Assembly: GCA_014529385.2 (NCBI GenBank)
Contig: CM043954.1
Location: 3,606,501 to 3,666,500, forward strand
Source of the DNA: Adiantum capillus-veneris
Taxonomy: Eukaryota; Streptophyta; Polypodiopsida; Polypodiales; Pteridaceae
DNA: 60,000 nucleotides
Direction: 5' to 3'
The notes beneath the pieces were generated by a model. It did no database searches. It saw only the letters and a program-made list of their open reading frames with translations, and had not been told where the DNA came from. This document shows, one piece after another, positions 9,684 to 19,953 of this stretch. Position 1 is the stretch's first letter. Each line of letters begins with the position of its first letter. The position numbers and the translations under genes were made by a program.

Positions 9684-10829
9684 TTGAAGCCTTTGAAATG
9701 GCTTAGTACGGATAATCCTAGGATCGGAGTCTATTATTGGGAGGATAGAAATGTTAAAGATCTTCTGTGGACTTTGCATGCCAAATCAGGACAACTAACG
9801 TCCATGAAGATCACATATATCTTCAAGATCAAGGATAAGGGATCAGCAGGTCTACCAACCTACCTGTTTAGGGATTGTTATAACAACAACTTTGTTATGA
9901 TCTCTTGAGGAGGTAGAACAAACCAAATATCAAGGACATTCAATAAGGGATTGGATATTGGGCCAAGGACCAGAAACTATTCCAAGAGATGAACACCGTG
10001 AGAGATCTACTGAGAGTAATGTTAAAAAACCAGAAACCACCTCATCACAAAGAAAATCAGGTGACACTAAAGCCAGTCCAGGGCTACATGAGTCACTATT
10101 TCCAACAAACTGGTTTGAAGGACTCCGAACAAAACCAACGGCCAGGAGACCGGGAGTTGAACCAAATAGACATGTCAGACCATCTGATTTTCAAAAATGG
10201 GTCAAAAAATACAGCGAATTGGGGGATCCATATGACCACTTAGCAAGCTTTAAGCAAGTGCTAACAGCAGAACGCATATTCAATTTCCATACTCAATCGA
10301 GGGGTTTGGAATGACATTAGAAGGAAAATCATTGACATGGTTCCAAAACATTCCACCAAGGTCAAACATTCCACCAAGGTCAATCATGGACTTGAACACA
10401 TTAGCTTAAGTATTTACAGCTGCTTATTCCAAAATGGGGATCAAACACAATACTGTAGCTCAAATCTATAGCTTTAAGCAGAAACAAGGTGAGTCTGTTA
10501 GGGATTGTGCAACTCGAATGAAACTACACATTGCCAGATGCCTAGATCTAGAGATACTTGCAAAAGAACAACTGGTATCATTGTTTCTAGATGGACTGCT
10601 AAACAAAGAACTTCATGCTATACTGTATATCAAGAAGCATACAACCCTAGAAGAGTGTGTGTCAGATGCTATTGACTTAGGAGACAATTGTGATATTTTC
10701 AATGAAGAAGATGTCCCTAAGGATAACCAAAGTGAGAAAATACATCCACTAAACCAACACAAGTGGGAACAGGGGATAAATCCGGAATACTGTAACTCCT
10801 ATTTTTCGGATAAACTTTGTAATAGATGA
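9684..10829 (+). pseudogene. Ty3/gypsy-like gag remnant
   Basis: Three broken open frames read as a retrotransposon gag. The first (9684-9908) begins MKPLKWLSTDNPRIGVYYWE and is not recognised. The second (9958-10314) has YDHLASFKQVLTAERI, and the reading carries on in another frame as GMTLEGKSLTWFQNIPP. The third (10434-10829) has SFKQKQGESVRDCATRMK and LVSLFLDGLLNKELHA, the C-terminal half of the Retrotrans_gag fold. An 18-bp tandem duplication (ACATTCCACCAAGGTCAA) lies near 10345-10385. No zinc knuckle or pol follows, so this is a truncated, decayed fragment. Confidence 0.7.
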
Positions 10830-10879
10830 GCTGAGGCTACAAGCTTCCAGATTGTATCAACCTGTCATTACCCATCTTT

Positions 10880-11091
10880 AGTTAGAGTTACCAGATTATT
10901 AGTTTTGACCACTAAAAACCTTGGCTAAGGTATAAAATCCAATTTTTGTAAGTTATTATTAAGTTTTGGATAATGAAATACTCAGCGTGAGCTAACGGCA
11001 CTCACTTCTCTCCTTCTCGCGCTTCCTAGTCCCTCCTCGGTTGTCACATTGCAGTTGCGTTTGTTGCATTGCAACTGCATGTAAGAGCTCT
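10880..11091 (+). other. LTR-like segment with interrupted 28-bp tandem repeat
   Basis: This AT-rich stretch has a TATA-like GTATAAAAT near 10931, a CT-rich tail and a 28-bp tandem repeat (CATTGCAACYGCATG...AGAGCTCTACA). The repeat is split by the gypsy element at 11092. The second copy resumes at 19954-19984. The structure resembles an LTR but no partner is visible. Confidence 0.45.
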
Positions 11092-12714
11092 TGTAATGGA
11101 ATTTGCCTATTCAATTTGAGAGTAGCGGAATTTAATGAGAGTACTTTCAAGAAATGATTTTATGAGCATAGCGGGTTGACATAATTGAAGATAGCAACAT
11201 AATCATAGCAATTAGTTAACTTGGCATAGACAATACTTTTGCAAGAGAGAGAATTTAGAGAACATGACAACAGTTGAGGATCGGATTTACGTGGAGCCGG
11301 TCCCCCCTCCAATAGGCATTTGTATTATGATTTCTCCCATAAAGGGAGACTTGTTACAATACATTATTTGTGTTCCTTGTGACCTAGGTGACGCAATGAA
11401 GATGGAAAGCTTCATGCATCATCATCATAGCATAACCTAAACTTGAAGAAAGCTTTAAATATACCAAGCCTCAGTCCCAAGACCTCAAACACCTTCGAAG
11501 GTGGAGAGAGCTAGCAGGGAATGAGGGTAGAGAAGAGGAAGAAGAAACATTTCATACGAGAAAGAGCTAGTTCCTCACTTATCATAACTCTTGAGCTAGC
11601 ATACATAATAGCATAGTAATGAAGAATAAATAGATGGCAAGCTCAAGCATTGAAGCATGGCTCTTAGATGGATTTGCACTCCATAGCCAAGAGTGTTGGT
11701 GTAGGCTCTCAACCTCTACTTGCTTGGAGAAAGAGAGGGAGCTCTTGCACTTTGCATAGTACAAAATGAGAGTGTTTGTGAGTGTGTGTGGGTGAGTATA
11801 CCCCCTAAGAACCCCCCTAGCTTTCTTGGGTCAACCCCCCCTTGTAGCTCATGCTTGAAGCTCATTGGACCCCTCCAGGCCTAGCCAATCACAAGCAGGA
11901 GCCATTACAAGCAACATGGGTAGCCTTGGGACAAGTGTCCCCCTTTCCCCTTTGAGAGAGAGGACTTGATAAATGCAAAATCAATTAATTAAATATCTTA
12001 AATTATCATTGGACCCCTTGGGTGGCCAACCAATAGGCTTCAGGCACACCATGAGGGCAACATGGGGAGGAACTTGACAAGTGTCCTTGCTGCCTCTTCA
12101 AGCTGGGGCTTCCCTTGTGTGTGTGTGTGTGTGTGTTCTCTCTCATCCCCCCCCCCCCCCTTGTAGGCTTGCCCCCCTCCTTGTAGGGATCTTTTTGAAT
12201 TTGGATGAGCAAGCCCCTTAGTCATCAAGGATGACTAAGCACTTGAAGTAGGGGGTGTTCCCACAAGCATCTCAGGCAAGCTTCTCAAGCCACCTCAAGC
12301 ACCTTAATCATGCACCAAGTCAAGCACCTCAAGCATGGAGCCAGTCAAGCACCTCAAGCATCTTAATCAAGCACCTCAAGCATGACAAGCACCTCAAGCA
12401 CGACAAGCACCTCGAGCTTGGGCCGGGTTCCCACCTCAAGCTCAACCCTAGCTTACCTAAGGTCAAAGGACTTTTACACACATTATTGGAGGTCTTCAAT
12501 GAAGCTAACCCTAAGGTCTTATGCTCCATTGGTTAGCCTTGCTCTTGATAGACCATCTCCCATTTGGGCCCCTTTACTATTGGGCCCGTGTTGAGATAGA
12601 TCTATAAGCACATATCTATATCTTAACACTTGTTCCCGTTTATTCTCCCACATTAAGTGATCAATTTAATATGAGAAAATCATTTGGGTTGGTTAGATAT
12701 TAGATTGTATGACA
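11092..12714 (-). repeat. 3' LTR of the gypsy element
   Basis: It matches 18273-19948. It runs from TGTAATGG to ATGACA on the plus strand. It holds a (GT)n tract of about 20 bp (12117-12136), followed by a pure C run (about 12147-12160) that in the other LTR reads CCCCTTCCCC. A cluster of CTCAAGCA(C/T) words lies at 12270-12420. Confidence 0.95.
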
Positions 12715-12728
12715 TTACCTCTCTCTTG
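12715..12728 (-). promoter_or_regulatory. Polypurine tract of the gypsy element
   Basis: On the minus strand CAAGAGAGAGGTAA precedes the 3' LTR start TGTCATAC. This is the expected primer site for plus-strand DNA synthesis. Confidence 0.75.
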
Positions 12729-13074
12729 AAATCATAGTCGTCCTCGACTATGAGGTAGAAGAGATAAAGCCTTAGTCATTAGTCAATCGTACTTAGCGGG
12801 TAGAGGATCCCTTTTTTACCCTACGACATCTTTCCAAGATGGATGACTAATCCATTTGGTGCTTGGGAGACATAGCTGCCGCAAGCATGTCTGCTCTTTA
12901 GTCCATTTCATTCTCCCAAAGTAGAGTGACAAATTCTACTTTTTGTTTGAGAGACGTCGTTGTCACAAACATGATTCTAAGCATGCATACTAGTTAAATT
13001 TGTGCACAATTAAAAAGAGGACTAGTATTATAAGACAAAAACATGAGTCATTTAAAAGAAATTTGTACATTTGC

Positions 13075-13524
13075 TTACTCTAATGTAGCATTGTAAGCAT
13101 TGACAAGGTTCATACTATCCTTAAGTTGTACTCCTTGCATCCATCTAGCATCTTCAAAAGGATAATTTTTGAACTTAATAAGATACCGTCGGATTATCTT
13201 ACCATGTCGTAGTACCTTGTCTTCATGCCGAAGGACAACTTCGGGTTGTAGCACCTCTTCTTGGTCTTCAACTTCGGGAGGGTCTTCAATAATTGGTTCA
13301 GTTGGTGGCTCTCCTTTGTAGGGCTTAAGTAGGCTTACATGAAAGGCATTGTGTATAAGCCAATGGTTGGGCAACTTGAGTTGATAAGCCGTCTCATTGA
13401 TGGGCTTCAAGATTTGGAAAGGACCATAGTATCTTTTTGCTAGTTTAGCATAATACTTTTGATGGCCCGTAGGATTTTTGCCCGTCGTTTGCCTTAATCG
13501 AGCCTTAGGAAACTTGAGTAAGAC
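13075..13524 (-). CDS. Integrase C-terminus with chromodomain-like tail
   Basis: This is the in-frame continuation of the integrase after a TAG at about 13525. The first part reads [16 protein letters not shown], then [20 protein letters not shown], the GPY/F-like integrase tail of gypsy elements. After an acidic linker come [18 protein letters not shown] and FEDARWMQ, which resemble a chromodomain (aromatic strand, then the ExxxW helix). Such tails direct integration to particular chromatin in chromoviruses. The acidic linker and the missing canonical aromatic cage make this a group-II-like chromodomain at best. It ends at a normal stop at 13075. Confidence 0.8.
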   Translation of the reverse strand, partial: VLLKFPKARLRQTTGKNPTGHQKYYAKLAKRYYGPFQILKPINETAYQLKLPNHWLIHNAFHVSLLKPYKGEPPTEPIIEDPPEVEDQEEVLQPEVVLRHEDKVLRHGKIIRRYLIKFKNYPFEDARWMQGVQLKDSMNLVNAYNATLE

Positions 13525-15174
13525 CTAATCATTTTCTTTGAACATTAAGGCTCTTCTGTGCTTATCAGCAGCAGCTTTTTGCCTTTGTTGAGAGATGGCT
13601 ATAGCCTCCCTAATCTTTTGAAAAGATTCTTGTAGGTCACGGCTATACTCATCGGCGGCAAAGATCTTCCCATGTACTTTGAGTAGCAAGGGACTTTTAG
13701 GTCTTCCCTCTATGATCTCGAAAGGTGCTTTCCCCGTAGAAGTATGTACAGTATTATTGTAGGCATACTCTACTAGAGGTAAATACTTTTCCCATTGTGA
13801 GCGTTGATCTACTTTGGTAACATAAGTCTTGAGTAGATCGAGTATCGTAAGATTGGCTATCTCACTTTGGCCATCCGTTTGTGGGTGATAGGCCGAAGAG
13901 AAATTCAATCTTGTTCCTAGATTTTCAAAGAGACCTTTCCAGAAATTACTGGTCATTCTAGGATCTCTATCTGACACGATGGATGTGGGTAATCCATGGT
14001 GCTTGAAAATCTGAGATATGAAGAGAGTTGCCATTTGATGTGCCTTAATAGTCTTTTTGACAAGAATAAAATGTACTTGTTTGCTAAACCTGTCGACTAT
14101 TGTCCATATTCCTGTATTCCCATGAATAGACTTGGGTAATCCAAAGATGAAATCCATGGATATACTCTCCCATGGCGAATTTGGAATAGGCAATAGCTGG
14201 AGTAATCCAGGTTGCTTCCCTCTATCATACTTGGTCTTTTGGCATACTACACAAACATACTCTTGTATGTCCACTTTCATGGTAGGCCAATAGAAATATG
14301 TCTCTACTCCTCGGAGAGTAGGTTGAATACCTCGATGCACTGCATATGGAGGAGCATGGGATTCATACATAACCTTCTCACGAAGGAAATGGGTAACACA
14401 TAGCCTATTGCCGTGGAGAAGATAACCATCCTGCAAGGTGAATGGTTCCTCTTTCTTCCCCAAAGCAAGGGCTGACATTATGTCTCTAAAGTCAGGGTCA
14501 GTAGCATACTCATCTATCATAGAGGATAGATCATTGTGAGTAGCTATAGATACTGCATTAACTTTTGGTCGTCGTGAAAGTGCATCGGCAACTTGATTGT
14601 GCTTACCAGCTATGTGAGCAATATGGAAATTAAATTGCAAAAGAAAATTTGCCCACCTCATTTGTTTGTCGAAAAGCTTGGTTTGCGTCATGAAATACTT
14701 GAGACTTTGGTGGTCGGTTCGTAGGATAAATGGAGTCCCCAATAGGTAGTGCTTCCATGTGTCTAGGGCATGTAGAACAGCTAAAAGCTCTTTCTCATAA
14801 ATGCCCAAGACTTGTTCATCACTATTGAGCCTTCGGCTCTCATATGCTATGGCATGCCCTTCTTGAAGCAAAACCGCTCCAAGGCAATCACCACAAGCAT
14901 CACATTGGACCTCAAATGGCTTTGAGAGATCCGGAAGCATGAGGACTGGTTGGGAAGTAAGCTTCTCTTTGATTTTTTCAAAAGCATTTTGCTCCTTAGC
15001 AGTCCATACAAACTTAACGTTCTTCTTTGTTAAGTCGTGTAGTGGTCTTGCTACTTGAGAGAATTTTTCTATGAAGCGTCTATAGTATGCACACATACCA
15101 ATAAAGCTTCTTAGCTCATGTAGATTCCTTGGGTTAGGCCATGATTTTATTACCTCTAACTTTGATGGATCCAT
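13525..15174 (-). CDS. Gypsy RNase H and integrase part of pol
   Basis: This open frame of 549 codons continues the RT after a frameshift near 15225. It opens with the RT connection (LHELRSFIGMCAYYRRFIEKF). Then comes the RNase H domain with CDACGDCLGAVLLQ, YEKELLAVLHAL and FILRTDHQSLKYF. Next is the integrase zinc finger (HAPPYAVHRGIQPTL, then CVVCQKTKYD). The DDE core has MDFIFGLPKS, VSDRDPRMTSNFWKGL and SSAYHPQTDGQSEIAN. The catalytic residues are visible. It ends at a TAG that interrupts the integrase C-terminus; the frame stays open beyond. The substrates are the element's own RNA-DNA hybrid and its integration intermediate. Confidence 0.93.
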   Translation of the reverse strand: MDPSKLEVIKSWPNPRNLHELRSFIGMCAYYRRFIEKFSQVARPLHDLTKKNVKFVWTAKEQNAFEKIKEKLTSQPVLMLPDLSKPFEVQCDACGDCLGAVLLQEGHAIAYESRRLNSDEQVLGIYEKELLAVLHALDTWKHYLLGTPFILRTDHQSLKYFMTQTKLFDKQMRWANFLLQFNFHIAHIAGKHNQVADALSRRPKVNAVSIATHNDLSSMIDEYATDPDFRDIMSALALGKKEEPFTLQDGYLLHGNRLCVTHFLREKVMYESHAPPYAVHRGIQPTLRGVETYFYWPTMKVDIQEYVCVVCQKTKYDRGKQPGLLQLLPIPNSPWESISMDFIFGLPKSIHGNTGIWTIVDRFSKQVHFILVKKTIKAHQMATLFISQIFKHHGLPTSIVSDRDPRMTSNFWKGLFENLGTRLNFSSAYHPQTDGQSEIANLTILDLLKTYVTKVDQRSQWEKYLPLVEYAYNNTVHTSTGKAPFEIIEGRPKSPLLLKVHGKIFAADEYSRDLQESFQKIREAIAISQQRQKAAADKHRRALMFKEND

Positions 15175-15203
15175 ACGAATACCATCGTGAGAGATAATAT
15201 GAC

Positions 15204-15749
15204 CTAGATATTGAATCTCTTGAAGGAAAATTCACTTTTCTTTTGGTTGAGAAAAAATTTGTTCTCCCTCAAGGCTTGAAAAATCACTTGGAGATGTTGC
15301 TTATGTTCCTCCAAAGACTTGGAGTAGATGATGATATCATCAAAGAACACTCCAATGAATTTACGATATGGTCTAAAAATTTTCTCCATGAGACGATTGA
15401 AAGTAGCTGGTGCATTAGTCAAGCCAAAAGGCATGACTAGATATTCATAAAGACCAAATGTTGTGCGAAACGCAGTCTTTAGGATATCTTCATCCACTAT
15501 CCTTATTTGATGAAAGCCACTCTTAAGGTCAATCCTACTGAAGTAGGTAGAGCCTTGTAGCTTATCAAACAGATCTTCTACCCGAGGCACGGGAAATCTG
15601 TTTTTGATAGTGATATGGTTTAGTGCTCGATAGTCCACACACATACGGTATGTACCATCTTTCTTTTGCACTAAAAGGACTGGAGAACAAAAGGGAGAGG
15701 AACTAGGCCTCACCATCCCTTTGTCTACCAATTCCTGTACTTGCCTCAT
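15204..15749 (-). CDS. Gypsy reverse transcriptase domain
   Basis: The 181-codon frame covers RT fingers and palm. It has [68 protein letters not shown] and the catalytic GVFFDDIIIYS. It is cut at 15204-15225 by a one-base frameshift; the true continuation (QEIQYLGHIISHDG) is in the next frame and leads into the RNase H frame. On its upstream side an in-frame TGA at 15779-15777 separates it from the protease frame (probably CGA to TGA). Confidence 0.93.
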   Translation of the reverse strand: MRQVQELVDKGMVRPSSSPFCSPVLLVQKKDGTYRMCVDYRALNHITIKNRFPVPRVEDLFDKLQGSTYFSRIDLKSGFHQIRIVDEDILKTAFRTTFGLYEYLVMPFGLTNAPATFNRLMEKIFRPYRKFIGVFFDDIIIYSKSLEEHKQHLQVIFQALRENKFFLNQKKSEFSFKRFNI

Positions 15750-15776
15750 AATCTCCTCTTGTTGAGCTTGTGAGAC

Positions 15777-16793
15777 TCAATAAGGAGGTTTGTTAGGCGG
15801 TGAGCTTCCTGGAAGGAGCTCAATACGATGGTCATCATCCCCTCGTTTTGGAGGTAGGTCCATAGGGATATCATCGATGAACACATCTTGGAATCCTTTT
15901 AGAAAAGTAGACAAGTCTAACTCTTCTTGATTCCTATCATTTTCATTTGATGAAACATTATTAGCTTTTAGAGACTCTTTGACATAAATCATGTACGCAG
16001 AAACTGAGCTCTTCATTGATTTATCAAAAGAAAGAGGATTTACAGGTGGAATAGTGCGACCACGCTCACTATCATCTATATACATGTTCTTTCCCCTGTA
16101 GGTGAAGTAAATTCTCCTTTCAGGGAGCTTCATGTTGGCAGCCATGCGATCAAACCATGGTGTCCCTAGGATAACATCCTGATGTTGGAGAGGAGAGATG
16201 AAGAAGTCTTCTTTGTCGACATAGCTTTGGACATGAAGCCTCAACTTCCCAATCAAGGGAGTAATGGAGGCTTGTTGTCCCTTGAAAGCTGCATCAGCTG
16301 TTACTATATCTCCCATCTCAAAAGCTTGAATGCCCAACTTGGTGGCCAACTCTATTGATATGAAGTTGAGAGTAGAGCCTGGGTCAAACAAGATGAAGGC
16401 ATCATGCTCTCTTACCTTTCCCCAAGCATAGGAGAGTGATGATCCTTTGCAATGAGCATCCTCTTTTGGAGCTTCGATGGTGGAAGCCCTAGGAGTCTCA
16501 TTGCGAGTATTCTTCTTGGGGCAAGAACGGTAGCCATGTCCTTGCTCCCCACACTTGAAACATTTATGGTCCTTGCGAAAAGCTTCAAGCTCTTTAGGAG
16601 AGAGTTTGTTTTTACCTTTGTAAACTCCCTTATCCTTGGACCGATTGTTGTTGTTGTTATTGTTGTTGTTGGAAGTGCCTTGGGAATTATTTTGTGCATT
16701 GGATTTCCCCTTTGCATCATTTTTATCTTTGTTTTCCATGGGCTTGACATTACGTCTAGCCCCTTGATGGAAATTGATGCGTGAAGCAACCAT
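15777..16793 (-). CDS. Gypsy gag zinc knuckle and aspartic protease
   Basis: The frame opens with an Asn-rich linker (a poly-Asn run coded by a TTG/TTA microsatellite near 16650). A CCHC zinc knuckle CFKCGEQGHGYRSCP follows near residue 80. The protease has FILFDPGSTLNFIS, the DPGS version of the active-site loop seen in some plant gypsy elements, and later VILGTPWFDRM. The last part leads toward RT (DDHRIELLPGSSPPNKPPY) and stops at a TGA. It is in frame with the gag frame upstream, separated from it by a single TAA. Confidence 0.9.
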   Translation of the reverse strand: MVASRINFHQGARRNVKPMENKDKNDAKGKSNAQNNSQGTSNNNNNNNNNRSKDKGVYKGKNKLSPKELEAFRKDHKCFKCGEQGHGYRSCPKKNTRNETPRASTIEAPKEDAHCKGSSLSYAWGKVREHDAFILFDPGSTLNFISIELATKLGIQAFEMGDIVTADAAFKGQQASITPLIGKLRLHVQSYVDKEDFFISPLQHQDVILGTPWFDRMAANMKLPERRIYFTYRGKNMYIDDSERGRTIPPVNPLSFDKSMKSSVSAYMIYVKESLKANNVSSNENDRNQEELDLSTFLKGFQDVFIDDIPMDLPPKRGDDDHRIELLPGSSPPNKPPY

Positions 16794-16841
16794 GGTGTGG
16801 TGGATTACTTCGGTAATAGTACCGGGACGTTGAGAGTTGAT

Positions 16842-17858
16842 TTATTCGGCCATCTCTTCAGGTAATCCCGCACAGAATTGCTGTCTTTTCTCGGCAAAGT
16901 CTATCTTTTGAAAGACAGTAGCTTTGAGATGTAAATCCCAAAACTTGTCTACATACTTGTTGATAGACTCATGAGAGAGAAGCTTCAAGCTGCGCCATTC
17001 GGTAAGAACTTTATCTTTAGTATCACTTGGAAGAAATTGCTTCATGATGGAAACTCGTAGAGTTTTCCATGTCTTTGGGGCTTCTCCATTGCCATGAAGG
17101 CTAGCCCACCATTGACGAGCTGATTTTTGGAAGTGCATAGCTACATGGCGTAGCTTGGAGGACTCTGTGAAGCCCTCGTCCCCAAAGGCCGCATCAAATT
17201 GCTGGATGAAGGCCAACACTTTGTCGGTAGCACCAAAGGTGCCATCGTAGGTGAGAAAAGAGATACTCTTTCCTCCCTCCTTGAACTTCTTTAGCTTTTG
17301 TGACCTTCGCCATGCAGGAAATGATTTGCAATGTCCTCCCCTCTTGTATTCTCTAGGAGAATAGCCATAACTTTCATCGGAAGAGGAGGAAGGTGAAGAA
17401 GAAGGAGAAGAGGGTGACCTCTTCCTAGTCCTTTTCTTCCTTTGTTTCCTCTCTTGCCTTTCAGAGTGATGAGGAGAAGGACTATAGGTTGCTCTTTTCC
17501 TCTTGGGAGGAGTAGGCGATTGTCTAGACCGCCGTCTTCGTGGAGCCACCTCTTCAGAAGAACTTAGACTTTCATTGCTTTCTTTCTCTTTGGATTCCTC
17601 CTCTCGAATGGGAGAGAGTCTTCTTTTGGGGGTCTCTTCAAGAGGCCTCCTAAGCTCTCTCTCCTCTAGGAGAGGAAGGGAAATTCCATAAGCACGAAGT
17701 TGTTGAGTAACTTCGGCTTGCAAAGCAGGGTTGCCCAAAGCTTGCTGCAACCTAGCGACGAGATAATTCACAAACATGGGAGCATCATCATTAGCACCTT
17801 CATGTGCAAAATCAAAGCTAACAATGTTCATTCTACTCTCTTGATTATTGTCAGCCAT
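16842..17858 (-). CDS. Gypsy gag (capsid) protein
   Basis: The start MADNNQESRMN lies 402 bp inside the primer-binding site. The N-terminal third ends in a Ser/Arg/Lys-rich stretch (RRRRSRQSPTPPKRKRA and a poly-Ser run). The rest is the Retrotrans_gag fold: FGATDKVLAFIQQFDAAF, KLRHVAMHFQKSARQWWASL and FLPSDTKDKVLTEWRSLKL. It forms the particle that packages element RNA. A TAA at 16844-16842 interrupts it, but the frame continues open into the zinc knuckle, so gag and pol were one polyprotein frame. Confidence 0.9.
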   Translation of the reverse strand: MADNNQESRMNIVSFDFAHEGANDDAPMFVNYLVARLQQALGNPALQAEVTQQLRAYGISLPLLEERELRRPLEETPKRRLSPIREEESKEKESNESLSSSEEVAPRRRRSRQSPTPPKRKRATYSPSPHHSERQERKQRKKRTRKRSPSSPSSSPSSSSDESYGYSPREYKRGGHCKSFPAWRRSQKLKKFKEGGKSISFLTYDGTFGATDKVLAFIQQFDAAFGDEGFTESSKLRHVAMHFQKSARQWWASLHGNGEAPKTWKTLRVSIMKQFLPSDTKDKVLTEWRSLKLLSHESINKYVDKFWDLHLKATVFQKIDFAEKRQQFCAGLPEEMAE

Positions 17859-18259
17859 GTTAACAAAATTTATGTTTATACTTAGTGTATGCTTTGGCAG
17901 TTCAAAACCTTTGTTGCCACTCCTCTTAGCCTTTGAAAATCGGCTCTTAAGTATCTACACCCACGGCTCAAAGTGGTTAATTATAGAGAGTAGAGGATTA
18001 GGTCTAACATAGCAGAGTTGACAAGGGCTAGCCCCTTTCGGACTTCTTATGGCTCAATAATGGTAAAGCCGTAGGCAAGACTAACATGACTCCATTATTA
18101 AGTCCAAAGCTCCCGAGATGTGCACCATCCCCCACATAGTGGGCTTAACAAAACCGATATTAGATCCCAGTTCCACTTACTCTATTATAATTAACAACAT
18201 CAACCATTTATAGGCTACTTAAGGACCTCTCTTCTTAAGCAAGAAAAGAGAAACCAAAT
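17859..18259 (-). other. Gypsy 5' untranslated leader
   Basis: About 400 bp lie between the primer-binding site and the gag start. No coding motif is seen. This is the expected place for packaging signals. Confidence 0.6.
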
Positions 18260-18271
18260 GCTCTGATACCA
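18260..18271 (-). promoter_or_regulatory. Primer-binding site, initiator-Met tRNA
   Basis: TGGTATCAGAGC on the minus strand matches the usual plant retrotransposon primer-binding site complementary to the 3' end of tRNA-iMet. One base separates it from the 5' LTR. Confidence 0.93.
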
Positions 18272-18272
18272 A

Positions 18273-19295
18273 TGTAATGGAATTTGCCTATTCAATTTGA
18301 GAGTAGCGGAATTTAATGAGAGTACTTTCAAGAAATGATTTTGTGAGAATAGCGGGTTCACATAATTGAAGATAGCAACATAATCATAGCAATTAGTTAA
18401 CTTGGCATAGACAATACTTTTGCAAGAGAGAGAATTTAGAGAACATGACAACATTTGAGGACCGGATTTATGTGGAGCCGGTCCCCCCTCCAATAGGCAT
18501 TTGTATTATGATTTCTCCCATAAAGGGAGACTTGTTACAATACATTCTTTGTGTTCCTTGTGACCTAGGTGACGCAATGAAGATGGAAAGCTTCATGCAT
18601 CATCATCATAGCATAACCTAAACTTGAAGAAAGCTTTAAATATACCAAGCCTCAGTCCCAAGACCTCAAACACCTTCGAAGGTGGAGAGAGCTAGCAGGG
18701 AATGAGGGTAGAGAAGAGGAAGAAGAAACATTTCATACGAGAAAGAGCTAGTTCCTCACTTATCATAACTCTTGAGCTAGCATACATAATAGCATAGTAA
18801 TGAAGAAGAAATAGATGGCAAGCTCAAGCATTGAAGCATGGCTCTTGGATGGATTTGCACTCCATAGCCAAGAGTGTTGGTGTAGGCTCTCAACCTCTAC
18901 TTGCTTGGAGAAAGAGAGGGAGCTCTTGCACTTTGCATAGTACACAATGAGAGTGTTTGTGAGTGTGTGTGGGTGAGTATACCCCCTAAGCACCCCCCTA
19001 GATTGCTTGCGTCGACCCCCCCTTGTAGCTCATGCTTGAAGCTCATTGGACCCCTCCAAGCCTAGCCAATCACAAGCAGGAGCCATTACAAGCAACATGG
19101 GTAGCCTTGGGACAAGTGTCCCCCTTTCCCCTTTGAGAGAGAGGACTTGATAAATGCAAAATCAATTAATTAAATATCCTAAATTATCATTGGACCCCTT
19201 GGGTGGCCAACCAATAGGCTTCAGGCACACCATGAGGGCAACATGGGGAGGAACTTGACAAGTGTCCTTGCTGCCTCTTCAAGCTGGGGCTTCCC

Positions 19296-19366
<71 letters not shown>

Positions 19367-19948
19367 CTCTCTCATCCCCTTCCCCTTGTAGGCTCACCCC
19401 CCTCCTTGTAGGGATCTTTTTGACTTTGGATGAGCAAGCCCCTTAGTCATCAAGCATGACTAAGCACTTGAAGTAGGGGGTGTTCCCACAAGCATCTCAG
19501 GCAAGCTTCTCAAGGCACCTCAAGCACCTTAATCATGCACCAAGTCAAGCACCTCAAGCATGGAGCCAGTCAAGCACCTCAAGCATCTTAATCAAGCACC
19601 TCAAGCATGACAAGAACCTCAAGTAGGACAAGCACGACAAGCACCTCGAGTTTGGGCCGGGTTCCCACCTCAAGCTCAGCCCTAGCTTACCTAAGGTCAA
19701 AGGACTTTTACACACATTATTGGAGGTCTTCAATGAAGCTAACCCTAAGGTCTTATGCTCCATTGGTTAGCCTTGCTCTTGATAGACCATCTCCCATTTG
19801 GGCCCCTTTACTATTGGGCCCGTGTTGAGATAGATCTATAAGCACATATCTATATCTTAACACTTGTTCCCGTTTATTCTCCCACATTAAGTGATCAATT
19901 TAATATGAGAAAATCATTTGGGTTGGTTAGATATTAGATTGTATGATA
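18273..19948 (-). repeat. 5' LTR of the gypsy element
   Basis: This is the partner of 11092-12714. The plus-strand right end reads ATGATA instead of ATGACA (one mutation in the terminal CA). The (GT)n tract at 19297-19365 is about 68 bp, against about 20 bp in the other LTR. Confidence 0.95.
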
Positions 19949-19953
19949 GCTCT

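Larger units (their letters stand above)
11092..19948 (-). mobile_element. Complete Ty3/gypsy (chromovirus-like) LTR retrotransposon
   Basis: Two LTRs of 1,623 and 1,676 bp (11092-12714 and 18273-19948) bound an internal region whose gag-pol runs on the minus strand. The 5-bp target-site duplication GCTCT is at 11087-11091 and 19949-19953. The 5' LTR is the right one. The primer-binding site for initiator-Met tRNA lies at 18271-18260, and a polypurine tract abuts the left LTR. The order gag, protease, RT, RNase H, integrase, chromodomain-like tail is that of gypsy. The LTRs differ at few positions apart from microsatellites, so the insertion is young. The coding part carries three nonsense codons and one frameshift, so this copy cannot make its own proteins. 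Confidence 0.95.
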
